This document shows positions 53,120 to 64,000 of a stretch of 64,000 nt of DNA, piece after piece. How positions within the stretch are numbered: position 1 is the stretch's first letter; each line of letters begins with the position of its first letter. The notes below the pieces were generated by a model. It did no database searches, was not told where the DNA came from, and worked only from the letters and a program-made list of their open reading frames with translations. The position numbers were made by a program, and so were the translations under genes. This stretch comes from Tetrahymena thermophila SB210. Its lineage: Eukaryota; Ciliophora; Oligohymenophorea; Hymenostomatida; Tetrahymenidae. Where the stretch lies: positions 430,994-494,993 of the forward strand of contig NW_002475923.1 in NCBI RefSeq assembly GCF_000189635.1, read 5' to 3'.

Positions 53120-54538
53120 TCAAAAATCATCAACTTCTTAAAAATATATTATATCTAAATTTGAATTAAATTAAATATTGTTAGAACTACCAAAATCAAT
53201 AGCTAAATAGTATGAACTATTTGGATTTAAGAGATAATCCTCATTTAATTGATTTATATATTTTAATTCTGGAAAATCAAGAAAACTAAAATATTGTATT
53301 TATTTTTCTTATATATTTATTCTCATTTCAATAATCATATTTTTTTAAATTTAATAAAAATTAAATCCCTCAACTACTTATCCTGCATACGTATTAAAAT
53401 TTTAACCAAAAGCTTTGCCATAATGCGTTTTATTAAGAGTATTTTCTACATTTTTATCATCTATCAATCCTAAAATAATCCGGCTACCACCATAATCATT
53501 AAATTTAAATCTAACAATATACTTCTTATTTTAATTTAGTTCATATTTAAAATAAACGCAGCCTCTAATAACAATATCTTTTTTTAAAATATTTATTTTA
53601 TTTTGGATGGTATCATCTTAAACTACTATTAAGTTAGATTATTCACGATTTTGAAATGAATATTTACCAAAGAGGTTTTATATTTTGTTATTTTTTAAAC
53701 AAATTTAATTATACCAAGAAGACAAACAATTATTAAAAATATCTTCTTAATTATATTTGCTTTTAAAATATTTAAATTATTTCATAAATTCATCATGAAA
53801 TTAAAAAAAATTTGATTCTCCTTATTTTTCAATCAAATTATGAATTTATTGCTTTTTATTTCTATATTCTTCATTTTCATTACTAAGTATCTTAATTTGA
53901 GCATCATACTCATCTAATTTTTGTAAAAAACTTTTTTCTATGTTACTAAGATCAAGTTATTATTTAGGTAATTGCTAATATTTTTTTAATCTACCAAAAA
54001 TATCTAAAATAATGATAGTATTCACTTCTTTTTATTCATATTATTTTTTAAAAAATTCTATTAGCTAATTAATTGATTCTTCTTTGCTTTCTTTGAAAGT
54101 TAAAATTGATTTTAATTCTTATATTTTTGAAATTTATGTATAAGTTTTAAAAATATCTTCCTAATTGATTTTCTAGCTGAGGGCATATGAGATTGCTAAT
54201 TTTTTAATTTCCTATATCTTTTAAATAATTTCATCTTAAAAATTTTTAAATGATTATTCTATTTGTTATATAGGATCTATTTTATTTTATAAAGCAGCCT
54301 CAATCTCATCAATAATTTTTTTATCAACCAGAGGTGGCAAGTAGCTAAAAATATAATTATCTTAACTATTTATAAGCGCTTCAATAAATAGACAATCTTC
54401 TGAAGATTTATCCTTAATTATACATTCACCACATTTCAAAAAGTTATCTGGATCATTATAAGAAGAAGTTTTAATATAACTAATTGCAAGATTATGTCTT
54501 TTGCAATTAATTTATTACCTTAAATTTAAGTTTTCCAT
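53120..54538 (-). CDS. B-box-like zinc and coiled-coil protein
   Basis: Single exon, 472 residues, ATG 54538-54536, TGA 53122-53120. The N-terminus has a possible zinc knuckle: CKRHNLAI at residues 12-19, then KCGECI around residue 40, the C-x2-H ... C-x2-C order of B-box fingers. Residues about 80-260 are long charged helices rich in Glu, Lys and Gln, likely coiled coil. The C-terminal third is beta-rich, with RGCVYFKYELNQNKKYIVRF, GGSRIILGLID and KTHYGKAFGQNFN, the look of a ligand-binding beta-sandwich such as SPRY. This order (B-box, coiled coil, beta-sandwich) is that of TRIM-like proteins without a RING finger. The domain calls are by resemblance only. It is divergent from the membrane protein gene at 55661. 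Confidence 0.83.
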
Positions 54539-55660
54539 TTTAGTTGTTTTATTGCTTTTTATTTTTTGAATTAAATAATATAAATTTGATTGATATCTTA
54601 TTTTACATTAAAATTTTATATCTCAAAAAAAATTACGATTTGATTTTGATATAAATATATTCATTTTAACTTATTGATTGATAACAAACGATCAATTAGG
54701 ATTAATATTTTAATATTTGGAAAAGTGTTAAATTTAATATACAATTATTATTAAATTTAGCAAACCTAATAAAATAATATTTTTATATTTTATTTATTTT
54801 ATTTTTTAAAATTTAATTTGTGCAAACTTAAATAAAAAAAATACTACCATAATTCCTTGGACATACCCAAGTTGAGGAGCCTAAGGCATCATTTACTTTT
54901 CCACTTTTTTTTAATATTATTATTTTAGATGCATCAAAATTTTAATTTTATGAAATAAGAAACATATATGGTAGATTTTGATATGGTTAGGTATTAGCTA
55001 TTTATTTGATATATTTTATTTTGATCTAAACAGGAAAAAATAATTTTATTTAAATTAAATATTGAAAAATAAAATTAAATAATTCAATGATATCCATTAG
55101 ATTTTACATAATTTATATCTTTTAATTTTTTATCAGTTGTTTATGAATTCAAAATAGCATTTATATTAACGATAGAATAATCAATTTTAAGAATTCAAAA
55201 AAATACATTTTTTAAAATTTATAAATATAATATTAAATAGAATTACTTATTAAAGATTTTTTATTTTAATCGTTTTTTAATCTAGTTTTGCTATCTAAAG
55301 CCGCTTGAGGGAAAAATACTTTTTAAAAAAAGTTAAATATTTCTTAGTTGATATTGGTTATTAATTTATCTTTATCTTCTGTTAACACAAATTAGTTAAA
55401 ACTTTCTTTAATACAAGCAAAAATTATTCTGCAAATTGCAACAAAATAATCATTTGAAAAAATTTGAAAATAAAAAGGGCAATAATTAATTGAATAAATA
55501 AATAAAAAAGAAATCAATGAATTGAATAATTAATTTAATAGATAGATAGAAAATATAATTAGAATAATAATAAAGAAATAAACAAATAAATATATTGAAA
55601 AAGATATTTACAAAAGACAATCAAGTAAATAAATAAATTAATAAGTATTCAACCAATAAT
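54539..55660. promoter_or_regulatory. shared upstream region of two divergent genes
   Basis: About 1.1 kb between divergent gene starts. Mostly A/T, but 54841-54912 is a clear GC-richer island that ends in eight T (listed separately). Confidence 0.5.
54841..54912 (+). ncRNA. possible short pol III-type transcript
   Basis: A 72-base island with far more G and C than its surroundings. It holds a hairpin with a CTTGG stem and CCAAG partner (CTTGGACATACCCAAG, six-base loop), an alternative CCTTGG/CCTAAGG pairing, and ends in TTTTTTTT, as a pol III terminator would. It does not match any snRNA or tRNA that I recognise. Read on the other strand it is also open as protein, so a stray exon is an alternative. 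Confidence 0.25.
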
Positions 55661-56537
55661 ATGATGAATTATCCTTAAGATAATTATCCCTACGACGCTG
55701 GTTTTAACAATAATAATTAGCATTAGAATATCGCATACTCTCCTTTGCAATATGGAGTAACTTAAAAAGTCAACACTCCTGATGAAGCTAAAGTTGAGAA
55801 ACTTCTTCTCGTTATAACTGTATGAGTTTATTTATCATGATAAAATTGATTAATTTGTTTATAAAAATTATTAGTGGGTCAGTATTTTTAACTGCGTCAT
55901 GAAAATGGACTACAATGTAGCTATTTATTTATTCTTATACTATATTTGGGTAACAAGAACTAGCACAAATCACTATAAAGCTGTAAGATTTTCTTAAATA
56001 ATTTATAATAGTTGTGAATGAAATATAATAATTCACTAGATAGCAGATATTTCATATTAATGAACAATATCTCATTCATTTTTCTATAATAATAAGTTCT
56101 TATTAGCTAACGCTGTCTTTATTGGTCTTGACATTTTATGGTTTTTAATTAACGTAAACTCATGGGGAAGCGGATATGAAGACGAAAAACATTTGTACCC
56201 TGTTTGGTTAAGTTTCAGACTCTACCGTATTTTTACTTTAACAATCAGTGCTATTATCATCCTTTTGAAGGTAATTTAATAAATATATAATTCACACAAA
56301 ATTAAATTTGAATGTTAAAAAATGTATTCATTCATTTTGTTAGTTATTAATTTTAATATTATTTTGTTAAATCAACAGATTGCTTTAGCCTTATTTTAAT
56401 ACAAAGCTTTCTCTGCAACATAACCCAAGGTTAATCCTTAATTCAATCCTGCTAATCCTGGAGCAGTTGGTGGCTAACTTTTCAATCCTAGTGCCAACCC
56501 TAACACTTATCCACCCTAATAAAACTTTGGTTTTTGA
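55661..56537 (+). CDS. multi-pass membrane protein, AGTRAP-like
   Basis: Four exons, 55661-55819, 55875-55982, 56097-56270 and 56379-56537, all introns in phase 0 (55, 114 and 108 bases), giving 199 residues. The N-terminal 45 residues are polar and rich in Asn, Tyr and Gln. Four hydrophobic spans follow: one starting VEKLLLVITWVSIFN, one around AIYLFLYYIWV, one starting LLANAVFIGLDILWFLI, and one around LTISAIIILLKIALALF. A Pro/Asn/Gln-rich tail (KVNPQFNPANPGA) ends the protein and probably faces the cytosol. Topology and the FIGLDI stretch recall the angiotensin receptor-associated protein AGTRAP, but the match is weak. Two ATGs are adjacent at the start (55661 and 55664). Introns fall near span boundaries. 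Confidence 0.85.
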
Positions 56538-57060
56538 AGTCTTGTTTATTTTTCCTATATATTTGTAATAATTTGAAGAATTTGCATTTAAGAGAATTAA
56601 GTTTAGAATTTATTTTTCGTTTTTTTTGATAAAAATTTAAATTGAAATGATTTTTATATTTTTAAAATATATTTATTTTTTAATATTTTCAAATTTATAA
56701 ATTAATAATTTTATGTTGATAAATTTGCTAATGAGATGTATGTATGAAAATATTTGAATGGTTAAAATAGTATCATAGTAGTTAAGCAATATGATTATAA
56801 TATTGTTAGTGCATTAACTGTTTGAAGATTTTTGTCATGTTGAAATAATAGATTTTTAAAAATGTTAGTTGTTTATTTAGTTTATTTATTAATATATTAA
56901 ATTGATAGATTTTAGATGAAATATTATTTATACTATATAAAATTTGTTTGTTTAATTTGTTTTACTTTTTACTTTTATACAATTTTTTAAGTAAATTGAC
57001 AAAATAATTAAGCACTTATTTGTAGGTTCAATAATAATGATATCTGATACCTAATAACAA
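56538..57060. other. intergenic, no gene seen
   Basis: About 520 AT-rich bases between two plus-strand genes. Confidence 0.6.
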
Positions 57061-59405
57061 ATGAAGAAATTTTCAATAGTTGATCTTCAAAGAGAACTCA
57101 AAGAATATTAGGAAGAAAATAAAGATTTATATAAAAATTTATCATTGAATTTAGATGTTTAAAATCTGGCCATGTTTTAGCAAGGATCAATCAGTAATTT
57201 AAATATTTTAAAATGATAAAATGAAATTATCAAGTATTCAAAATTCATGTATTTTATTATATTTGGCTAAATAGAATAGCTATCAGATGAGCAGAAGGAG
57301 GCACTTATTCAAAATTTTAGCAAAGAAAATTAATAGCTAAAACAATTAATTGAAAAAATGACTTAAGATCGTAATGTTGCTTAATCAAAGGTGAGTATAA
57401 TAATTTAAATCATAGCTTGAAAAATATTTTTAATTAAGGATTTAGCTAATACATTTTATTATTAATGTAAATAAAGTCGATTTTGATAGAGCAACAAACA
57501 GAGGAGAATGAGAATTTTAAAAAAATGATGAGATATGAGTTAGAAGAGAGGATTAAAGAAATCCGCAAAATTTTAGTTGAAAAAGAATCTGTCATTTAGT
57601 AAATAGAAATAGATAAAAATAGTCTTTAAAATGCAGGATAAAAGGAAAGTGATCCCTAATTAAATGACACAAATTAAATGTCAGTGCATAAAGATGTAAA
57701 TAATCAAAAAAATATATTGAAATTTAACAATTTTTTATTAAAAAGGTACTGACTGCAAGCGTTCCTTTGTTTCGCATACACGAAGAAACGGAATAGTTGA
57801 AGAAAGAAATAGTTAAGAGTGTACAACAAATTGAAACTTTGAACCAAAAAAATAAAAAATGCAGATAAAACACAAAAGTAAATTAATAAAACTAAAAAAA
57901 AATGAGATATTTTACTATTTATTTTTATAAATTAGCTTATAAGATTTTAAATAGAGCAGCTTAAAAACGCTCTTCTATCGTCAAATATAAAGAAAAAAAG
58001 TAATTAATTAATTAAAATATATTTTTTTAGTTTTAGTTATTGTTAAGGATATCATTTTAATTCAGCCTAAATAATTAAATATAATAAATAGAGTGTATTA
58101 CAGAATAGTAAAATATATTCAGTGATGACGAAGATTACAACTGTGCACACCTTTCAAAAAAAGTATCATAATTCGAAAATGAGAAACTGAAAATGAAATT
58201 ACTTGCTGAAAAAGCTAATTTTATAAAATAAAATAAAATGAAAAATGAAAATATTCAATATGGACTAGGAACTCAAAGAAATCAAAAGATTTCTCAGTAA
58301 AAATATTTCTTCAAATGAAATTATTATTTAAATGCTAAACATACAAATTAGGATGGAAACAGATATTGAGAAGTATAAAAATTTAACACAGATATGGCTT
58401 GATTAAAACAAAAGGAAGGTGAGCTAACTAAAAAAGCTTTAAAGATATAACCAGACATTAGAAAAATCTAATGAATAACTTATAGAAAACTATCATAAAT
58501 TACAATAGAAAATAAGCTCTATGACTTAAAATTTAAAATAATATAAGGACTCATACTACTAGATTATGAATCGAAAAAAGATGAGAAATCATAACTCTAA
58601 TATATCTTCTTTGATGAACTCAACTAATACATAGTAGACTGCCTATTCCAATTAGAATTCTATTGGCCAAAGTGATTTTCTTTCGCCAAAATCACAAGTT
58701 AAGTAAGTAGGATTCGAAGAATTAGTGTAAGATTATTGAAAATTAATAGTTGTTAAATTAAATTTTAATTGAAGCAAAAAGAATGAAGAGAAGGACTTAA
58801 TTAGTGTGGAAGAAGAAGAAATAGATGAAGATATAAGCCAAAGAAGAACACTTAGTTAGTATTAATCTATTGGTTAAAAAAATAATGAACTTTAAAAGAA
58901 ACTCTCCTAATTTAACAATGGGGATTTTTATTATGATGAATATTATGATAAAAAACCTTTCCCTCCAATGCAGAGAAAAAAGCAAAGCATCTCTCATTTG
59001 TACAAAATAAAGTAATAGCTAGGTTAGCTAAAGAAATAGTATCATTTCTCTTTAAATATAATGCCTTAGGATCCTAATTATGTTAATACCAATTTAATAC
59101 CAAAACAATAAATTAAAATAGCTCGCAGTCTTTCAGATTGCGTTTTAGATACCTAGCAAAATGAAAAATGTGTACTTTGGTCTTTAGAAAAAAGAAAAGT
59201 ATCTCACTTCTTTTAATAAGATCCATTTTTATTCTCTCCAGAAAATTCTGGAGGTGGTGAAGAAGATGGAGATATTTGCAACTCTATGAATAGAAACGAT
59301 GAAAAAAATAGAAAGAGACCTAGTACTCAACTAGTACATAATAATAGTTTCTTCAGAGAACTTGATATCTCAATGATATTCCATGAAAAAAAAAATAAAA
59401 AATGA
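57061..59405 (+). CDS. coiled-coil protein, eight exons, function unknown
   Basis: Exons 57061-57193, 57275-57390, 57477-57695, 57746-57877, 57936-57999, 58104-58296, 58352-58702 and 58775-59405 give 612 residues; all seven introns are GT...AG, 50-104 bases, with phases that restore one frame. Residues 1 to about 330 are long charged helices with heptad character (LQRELKEYQEENKDLY, MMRYELEERIKEIRKIL), likely parallel coiled coil. The rest is Ser/Asn/Gln-rich with acidic patches (VEEEEIDEDISQ) and a Tyr/Asp patch DFYYDEYYD. No motor, kinase or membrane segment. A cytoskeletal or basal-body role is a reasonable guess for such a protein but nothing in it proves this. The splice between exons 5 and 6 was chosen because only that acceptor keeps the frame. 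The last intron has the strong donor GTAAGT. Confidence 0.83.
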
Positions 59406-59703
59406 GATATTTGTTGACCTCTTTAAACAAATTAAAATTAATAAATAAATAAATAAACAGCTATAAGTTACATTTTTAAGTCAAACCTTAAAAAAATAAA
59501 ATTCATCATTCTATCTATCTTAATGACATAAATAACTTATTTTATCATTTTTCAATGTCTCTTTGCAATAATATTTGATAAAAAAGTATTGATAAAAATT
59601 TAATTATTTTAATTAATTATAGTCATAATTTAAGTATATTTTGTTGCTTAAATGTTTTATTTTAAATTTGAAAAAATCAAATAGTTTATTTACATTAGAT
59701 AAT
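59406..59703. other. short convergent spacer
   Basis: About 300 bases between two convergent stop codons, with an AATA simple repeat near 59440-59457. No gene. Confidence 0.6.
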
Positions 59704-61833
59704 TCAATTATAATTATTATTATTATTCAAAATAAATGCAGAGTTTTAATTTATAGGTTATATATTTTATAAAGTTTTTTATTAATCTTAATGGACTTTT
59801 GATTAAATTTACTTAAACACATGGCTAGAAAGCTTAATTAAATCTTTAGGATATTCATTTTTTTAGCTTTTGATATCACTTGAAGACATAATTTGCTTAG
59901 TTTTAAAGAAATTGACTGGAAGTTTTACAGTTTAAATAATTTTTCTTTGGTCAAGATGGTTTTTATATGAATTTTAAATCAGGTTTTGACTGTTTTATTG
60001 AATCTGCTGAAGCTTTTCAACAGATTATGACTTTGGTGTTTTATAAATTAGTTCAAAATTATTCTTAGAAGGTATTTTAGACAAGATATTTTTAGGAAAA
60101 TAATGATGTTAAGAGGCATCTAAAGCAAGATTTGTATCAAATGTTTATTCACTCTCGCTTGATTGTAAATACTGGCTTATGCTTCTAAACTTTTTTTCTG
60201 GTGAAGATTGTGAAGCAATTAAAATCTTTTTTTTAGGTTTAGCAACAATTGCACTATTGTTCAGATTGCTTTTTATGTGGTAAGTTAATGATGGAAGCTA
60301 GTTTGAAATGTTTAATTTAACAATTTGTTAGCTTTGCACTTTTTTAATTAGATCAACTTTCAACTTTTCTTATTAAAGTATTTTTTGTAAATGCTCATTC
60401 ATTTGATTTTGATTTGAAAGTTCTCTTTCTCCAGGAGTTAACTTATTGGTTATTTATGGAACAAAATCTCTCTACTACTTAAGAATATTGTAATATTACA
60501 TTAAGCTCTGCTTGTGCTTAAGCTTTTAATTGTAGTTCGTTTCTGAAGTGTATTTATCAAATAAAAATGACATTATTTCGAAATATCTATTATTGTTTTT
60601 TTTCTAATAATTTTATATAAAATTGTAAATTTTTTCTTCAAAATAGCTATTAGTTCTATTCCTGACATGCTAAGTATTATTATTTGCACTTGAGTTGTTG
60701 CATTATGAAACCGAAGGCATCTTTTATTATAGTAAGCTCTGCCTTTTCTTTAGATATTGCTCACATATGTTAAATGCTGTTTTGCTTGAAAGAATATTAT
60801 TTTTCATTTGGTTTTTCTCCATAATTTCATTCCTGTAGAGCTGGTATCTAGTTTGAAATGTTTAATTGTTAACTTGACTTCCGTTGCTTATCATTGACTC
60901 TTACAGTTTTTACTATGAGTTATTTAAAGTATTTTAATTAACTTATTCATTAACAGAATTTAAGTGTATAGGGTATTCAATATGCTTCAAAGAGGTTTTA
61001 TTTAAGTATTTCTACGAATGGTTTTTCTTTGAGTTGAGCTCAGAATTTCCTAGTTATAAGTCACTCATTTTATTTTCAATATTTTATTTTCCATTGCTTT
61101 TGTTAAATTTCTCATTTCTCAGTAATTTAAGAAGCTTATTAACTTTTCCTGTTTGGATTTAAGTAGGATTATTTTCATTACTAGGTTACAATATGTTAGA
61201 GATTATTAGTGAATTTTAATTATCTTTTTTTTACTTATGATTGAAATTAATAAACGAATTATCATCTTTTTAAGAATTTATCACATCTTAAACTTTAATA
61301 GTTTCGGATTAGCAAAAAGAATTTTTTGTTTCGCAATAACTTGATCTCTCTCTCTTCAGTTGAAGGTCTTTTTCCTAAGACTTAGCACTCCTATTTGTGA
61401 CTCTACTTAATAGTTTACTACCTCTTTTGGAAGTATTCATACTGTTATTCATATTTTCAATACTATCAAGAAGGTTTCCAAGTTTCTTTAAAGTGTTTGT
61501 TTAAGCATAATTTTAAAGCCTCTCAGCTGATTCACTTTTAAAGTTATAGTTTTCAGTATACTACCTTCCATCTTTAACTTAAATAGGTTTTATAAGTTTA
61601 TTTTAGTTTGCTTCTTCTTGCTAAAACTCGAATGAACTATCGTTAAAATTACTGTATCCAGCTATTTTCCCACCAAAAAAATGAGGACTTTCAGTATCAT
61701 CGTCCTCTTATGCTTGCCACTGGACAAAGCTCCCTTATTAAATAATTTTATCCTAGTCTCGATCAAGAGAAGAATAGTTAATCAAGTAATTTTAAGGAAA
61801 CATATTCTACCTTTCTTAATCTGTCGGAATCAT
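59704..61833 (-). CDS. low-complexity Ser/Asn/Gln-rich protein, 709 residues
   Basis: Single exon, ATG 61833-61831, TGA 59706-59704; a second possible start is the ATG at 61803. No in-frame TGA over 710 codons. The protein is rich in Asn, Gln, Ser and Lys, mostly disordered, with one acidic patch near the start (QAQEDDDTESPHFF), short helical stretches (KTSLKHIEY, QLYRNEIMEKNQ) and a poly-Asn run just before the C-terminus. Several Ser/Arg and Ser-Pro sites (SSPEKKFRS) would suit phosphorylation. I do not recognise any domain, signal peptide or membrane span. It resembles cytoskeletal or regulatory proteins of ciliates in composition only. Confidence 0.85.
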
Positions 61834-63323
61834 TTAAGAAATAATTTCTGCAAAATTAATATTACACAATTACTATACTAATTAATAAAAAAATCAATTA
61901 AACAAATTTTAATTGCTATTGAATTTTTATAATTTTACTGCTTACACTCTATTTTTAATAAATTTTAAACTTATTATTTTTATGATAAAATCATTCAATA
62001 GATTTAAGTCTTTATTATGGTAGATTAAAGTTTTCAATATGAAGGGTTAATAGGAAGTATTCAAATTAAACAATAATTTTCTTTGTTAATTTATTTACAT
62101 TTCAAAACAAAAAGGTGACTACTTTTTTCAATATTAAAAATATTCAGTCTATGCTAATATTTTTTAAAGTTATAATTTTATTTATTTGCTAATTTAATTT
62201 GTTCTCTACTGAATTATTAAAGCTTACTTAATCTCATAATATATAGTTATAAGATTTATTTTAACTTATACAATTTAATTCATTCAAAATATTTCAAATT
62301 AAAATTTTCAAACGAAATCCAAAAAAAAATGCAGCAAAATTAAAAAATTAAAATTCATTTTAGAACCAATAAAAATAAATTTAAATTATGAAATTCTTTT
62401 TAAATAAAATTTGTTCATTAAATTTCATATCTCATTAAATTATTTAATTTTTAAATAAAAAATATTTTTTTAATTGTTTTTGACAGAAAATTATTTTATT
62501 TTATTTTGATGTGTTTTTTTGGTAATCTTTTAATACAAAAAATATTAATTTGAAAATTGAAAGAAGTTTTAAAAATAAAACCTTGAATTTAATTAAATTT
62601 ATTTAGCTGTATCATTTTAAAATAATTCTAATTATTAATTTATAATTTTATCTATTCAATGTATTTATTTATGGATTTATTTGCCTCTATTTATTGAATA
62701 CTAGCAATAAATATCCTTTCTTGCTAGTGAATCTTAAAAAAGATATCTGACCAAATGAGGGATAGATATGCTTCTTATATTGTACAAATTTTAACTAATA
62801 AAATGGGTTTAACTCTAACAAATTGATTCTTTTGATTATGATTCCTGTTGTAATATGATAAACTGCTTGATATAACTGTACTTTTGATGTAGTTGTATGA
62901 TAAATGCTTTAATATCATTAATAGATTAGCTAAATTCTATTACATATTTTTATTTTATAAAAAAATAAACAGAAATATTCTTTTAAAATATTCAAGGATA
63001 ATGAATGAATGAGAGAAAAATCATCAAATTAGATTTTTTTTGAAGAGAGCCTTTTGACTTCTAAAGTAAGATTGATAAGACGCAAAAAGGAATATTCATT
63101 ATTGAAAAAACAGAAAAAAATGCATAATCACATCCAATATGAATAATAAGAATTATATCTTCTTATAACTAGATTTTAAAACTTTTCTAATCAACCAGTT
63201 TTTGTGCATTCATAAATGAATCGATGCTTCTTTTCCTTATTCCCATTATTGCTACTTTATTTTTACGCTAAGCGCTTACACTTTAACTATATTTTGAATT
63301 GTGTGCTAAAATAATCTTGGATT
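61834..63323. other. subtelomeric intergenic region, no confident gene
   Basis: About 1.5 kb, AT-rich. It contains a perfect 8-base inverted repeat at 62700-62728. A long plus-strand open frame (63007 to about 63530) runs on into the antisense of the next gene and is not trusted. Confidence 0.5.
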
Positions 63324-63624
63324 TCACAAGTACTTAGATTCAGCAAGCTTTCTAATATATTCAGCGTGAATTTTAGTTGCAATAGCGTGATTTTCAGCGC
63401 AAGTTTCTAAGATAAAATAAAATAATAATTATTATTTTTGATGACTAAATATGTTTTATATGAATTCTCAAAATAATCAATCATTTACTAAGGCAGCTTT
63501 CTTGCTTGGAAGAAAGACTTCCGTTATTATTGAGAGAGTCGCACTTCTTGACGCAGGAAGAAGTAGCTCTGTTCAAGTAAGCAACGGCTTGAGTGTAGTT
63601 GTGGTTTGAAACTTCAGTATCCAT
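63324..63624 (-). CDS. small Tim-family mitochondrial intermembrane-space chaperone
   Basis: Two exons, 63624-63489 and 63406-63324, with an 82-base intron in phase 1, encode 72 residues. The twin CX3C signature is complete: CVKKC near residue 28 and CLKTC near residue 45, 15 residues apart, flanked by the usual amphipathic helices (AVAYLNRATSS before, HAIATKIHAEYIRKLAE after). Small Tim proteins (Tim8/9/10/13) form hexameric rings that escort membrane proteins across the mitochondrial intermembrane space and are held by disulfides between the two CX3C motifs. Which member this is cannot be told by eye. The intron sits just before the second CX3C motif. It is the last gene of the chromosome, about 345 bases from the telomere repeats. 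Confidence 0.9.
63407..63488 (-). other. intron of the small Tim gene
   Basis: 82 bases, GTAAAT to CTTAG, phase 1, splitting the Lys codon of CLKTC. Needed to bring the two CX3C motifs into one frame. Confidence 0.85.
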
Positions 63625-63968
63625 TTTACTTCTCTATTTATTTACTTGTTGCTAATTACTTTTTTCTTTCTTTTCTTTTCTATCTAAAATAATTAATTGA
63701 TTTATTTATCTTTTTATTTGAAAGAACCTCTTTCTTTATTTATTTATTTAGATATTCGTCAACTCATTCTGTCATTTGATTATCTTTGCCTCTAAATATC
63801 TTATAAATTATAAATAAATAAACATGCATAATCATTTGTTAATAATTTAGAAAAATCAATAATTTAGATTAAATTGTTTGTGCTTCAATGCAACAAACTC
63901 CTAATCAAATAATATAATTTATTTTTTAATAATTCAACTTAAAATATAAAATCTAGTAAATAATAAAA
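63625..63968. promoter_or_regulatory. subtelomeric promoter region
   Basis: About 345 bases between the small Tim start codon and the telomere repeats. All regulatory sequence for that gene upstream of its ATG must fit here. It has TATTTATTTA runs near 63640-63760 and no open frame of note. Confidence 0.5.
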
Positions 63969-64000
63969 TTGGGGTTTGGGGTTGGGGTTGGGGTTGGGGT
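63969..64000 (+). repeat. telomere, G4T2 repeats
   Basis: TTGGGGTTTGGGG then regular GGGGTT units to the end of the window. The G-rich strand runs 5' to 3' toward the edge, as at a right-hand chromosome end. G4T2 is the telomere repeat of Tetrahymena and relatives. The first unit is GGGGTTT, one T longer than the others; such a variant next to the junction may mark the telomere addition point. Confidence 0.97.

Noticed and set aside
53281..53400. Intron near the end of the B-box-like gene
   Set aside because: A GTATGC...TTTAG pair would also splice, but the frame is open straight through, so an intron is not required.
58797..58997. 66-residue minus-strand frame rich in Phe and Ile
   Set aside because: Antisense to exon 8 of the coiled-coil gene; composition is what antisense of Lys/Glu/Asn codons gives.
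61681..61881. 66-residue plus-strand frame
   Set aside because: Antisense to the first codons of the low-complexity gene at 59704-61833.
63007..63530. Plus-strand open frame beginning MREKSSNQ
   Set aside because: Its second half is antisense to the small Tim gene, and with only one stop codon a frame this long arises by chance in A/T-rich DNA. The first 80 codons look slightly better than random but have no independent support.
1..64000. tRNA genes, CRISPR arrays, transposons
   Set aside because: No tRNA B-box with matching acceptor arms, no regularly spaced repeats, and no transposase or terminal inverted repeats were seen. The short tandem GATA, AATA and AATG runs are simple repeats.

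Overview
The window is the end of a macronuclear chromosome of an oligohymenophorean ciliate, most like Tetrahymena. The right edge is a run of G4T2 telomere repeats. The DNA is extremely AT-rich, introns are short and AT-rich, and genes read through with TAA and TAG as glutamine and TGA as the only stop (code 6). Under the standard code almost nothing long is open. Under code 6 the window resolves into 16 genes plus one gene start cut by the left edge. All translations are by eye; families were recognised from motifs, not from database searches.

Layout: a gene start at the left edge (-, 1-91); a 1245-residue TPR-like protein (-, 994-4731); the queuosine-salvage glycosidase QNG1 (+, 5400-6457, 3 exons); a cytosolic carboxypeptidase of the tubulin-deglutamylase type (-, 7805-12491, 2 exons); a multi-pass membrane protein with a natural His6 run near its C-terminus (-, 13752-14771). 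Then come two tandem giant genes on the minus strand (15922-27864 and 29556-41363). Each encodes about 3,800-3,900 residues: signal peptide, cysteine-rich repeats, a long extracellular region ending in GGA/FxxN beta-helix repeats, a second cysteine-rich module, a 7-TM-like block and a long Ser/Asn/Gln cytoplasmic tail. They are paralogues and make up about 40% of the window.

The right third holds a 199-residue unknown (+, 41878-42538); two paralogous unknown genes (+, 43327-44229 and 47458-48372) on either side of a secreted GH19 chitinase (+, 44944-45957); a four-exon unknown (-, 49035-50390); a small cysteine-rich, probably GPI-anchored surface protein (-, 51035-51493); a B-box-like coiled-coil protein (-, 53120-54538); a four-exon membrane protein with some AGTRAP resemblance (+, 55661-56537); an eight-exon coiled-coil protein (+, 57061-59405); a 709-residue low-complexity protein (-, 59704-61833); and a small Tim-type twin-CX3C mitochondrial chaperone (-, 63324-63624) about 345 bases from the telomere repeats.

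There is no operon logic. The genes are individually promoted, and the only co-located theme is the cell surface and secretion (two giant receptor/adhesin-like proteins, chitinase, GPI-type protein). I saw no tRNA, rRNA, CRISPR or transposon. The most notable material is the tandem giant-protein pair, which includes a reading-frame break in one copy and an intron present in only one copy, and the orphan paralogue pair around the chitinase.
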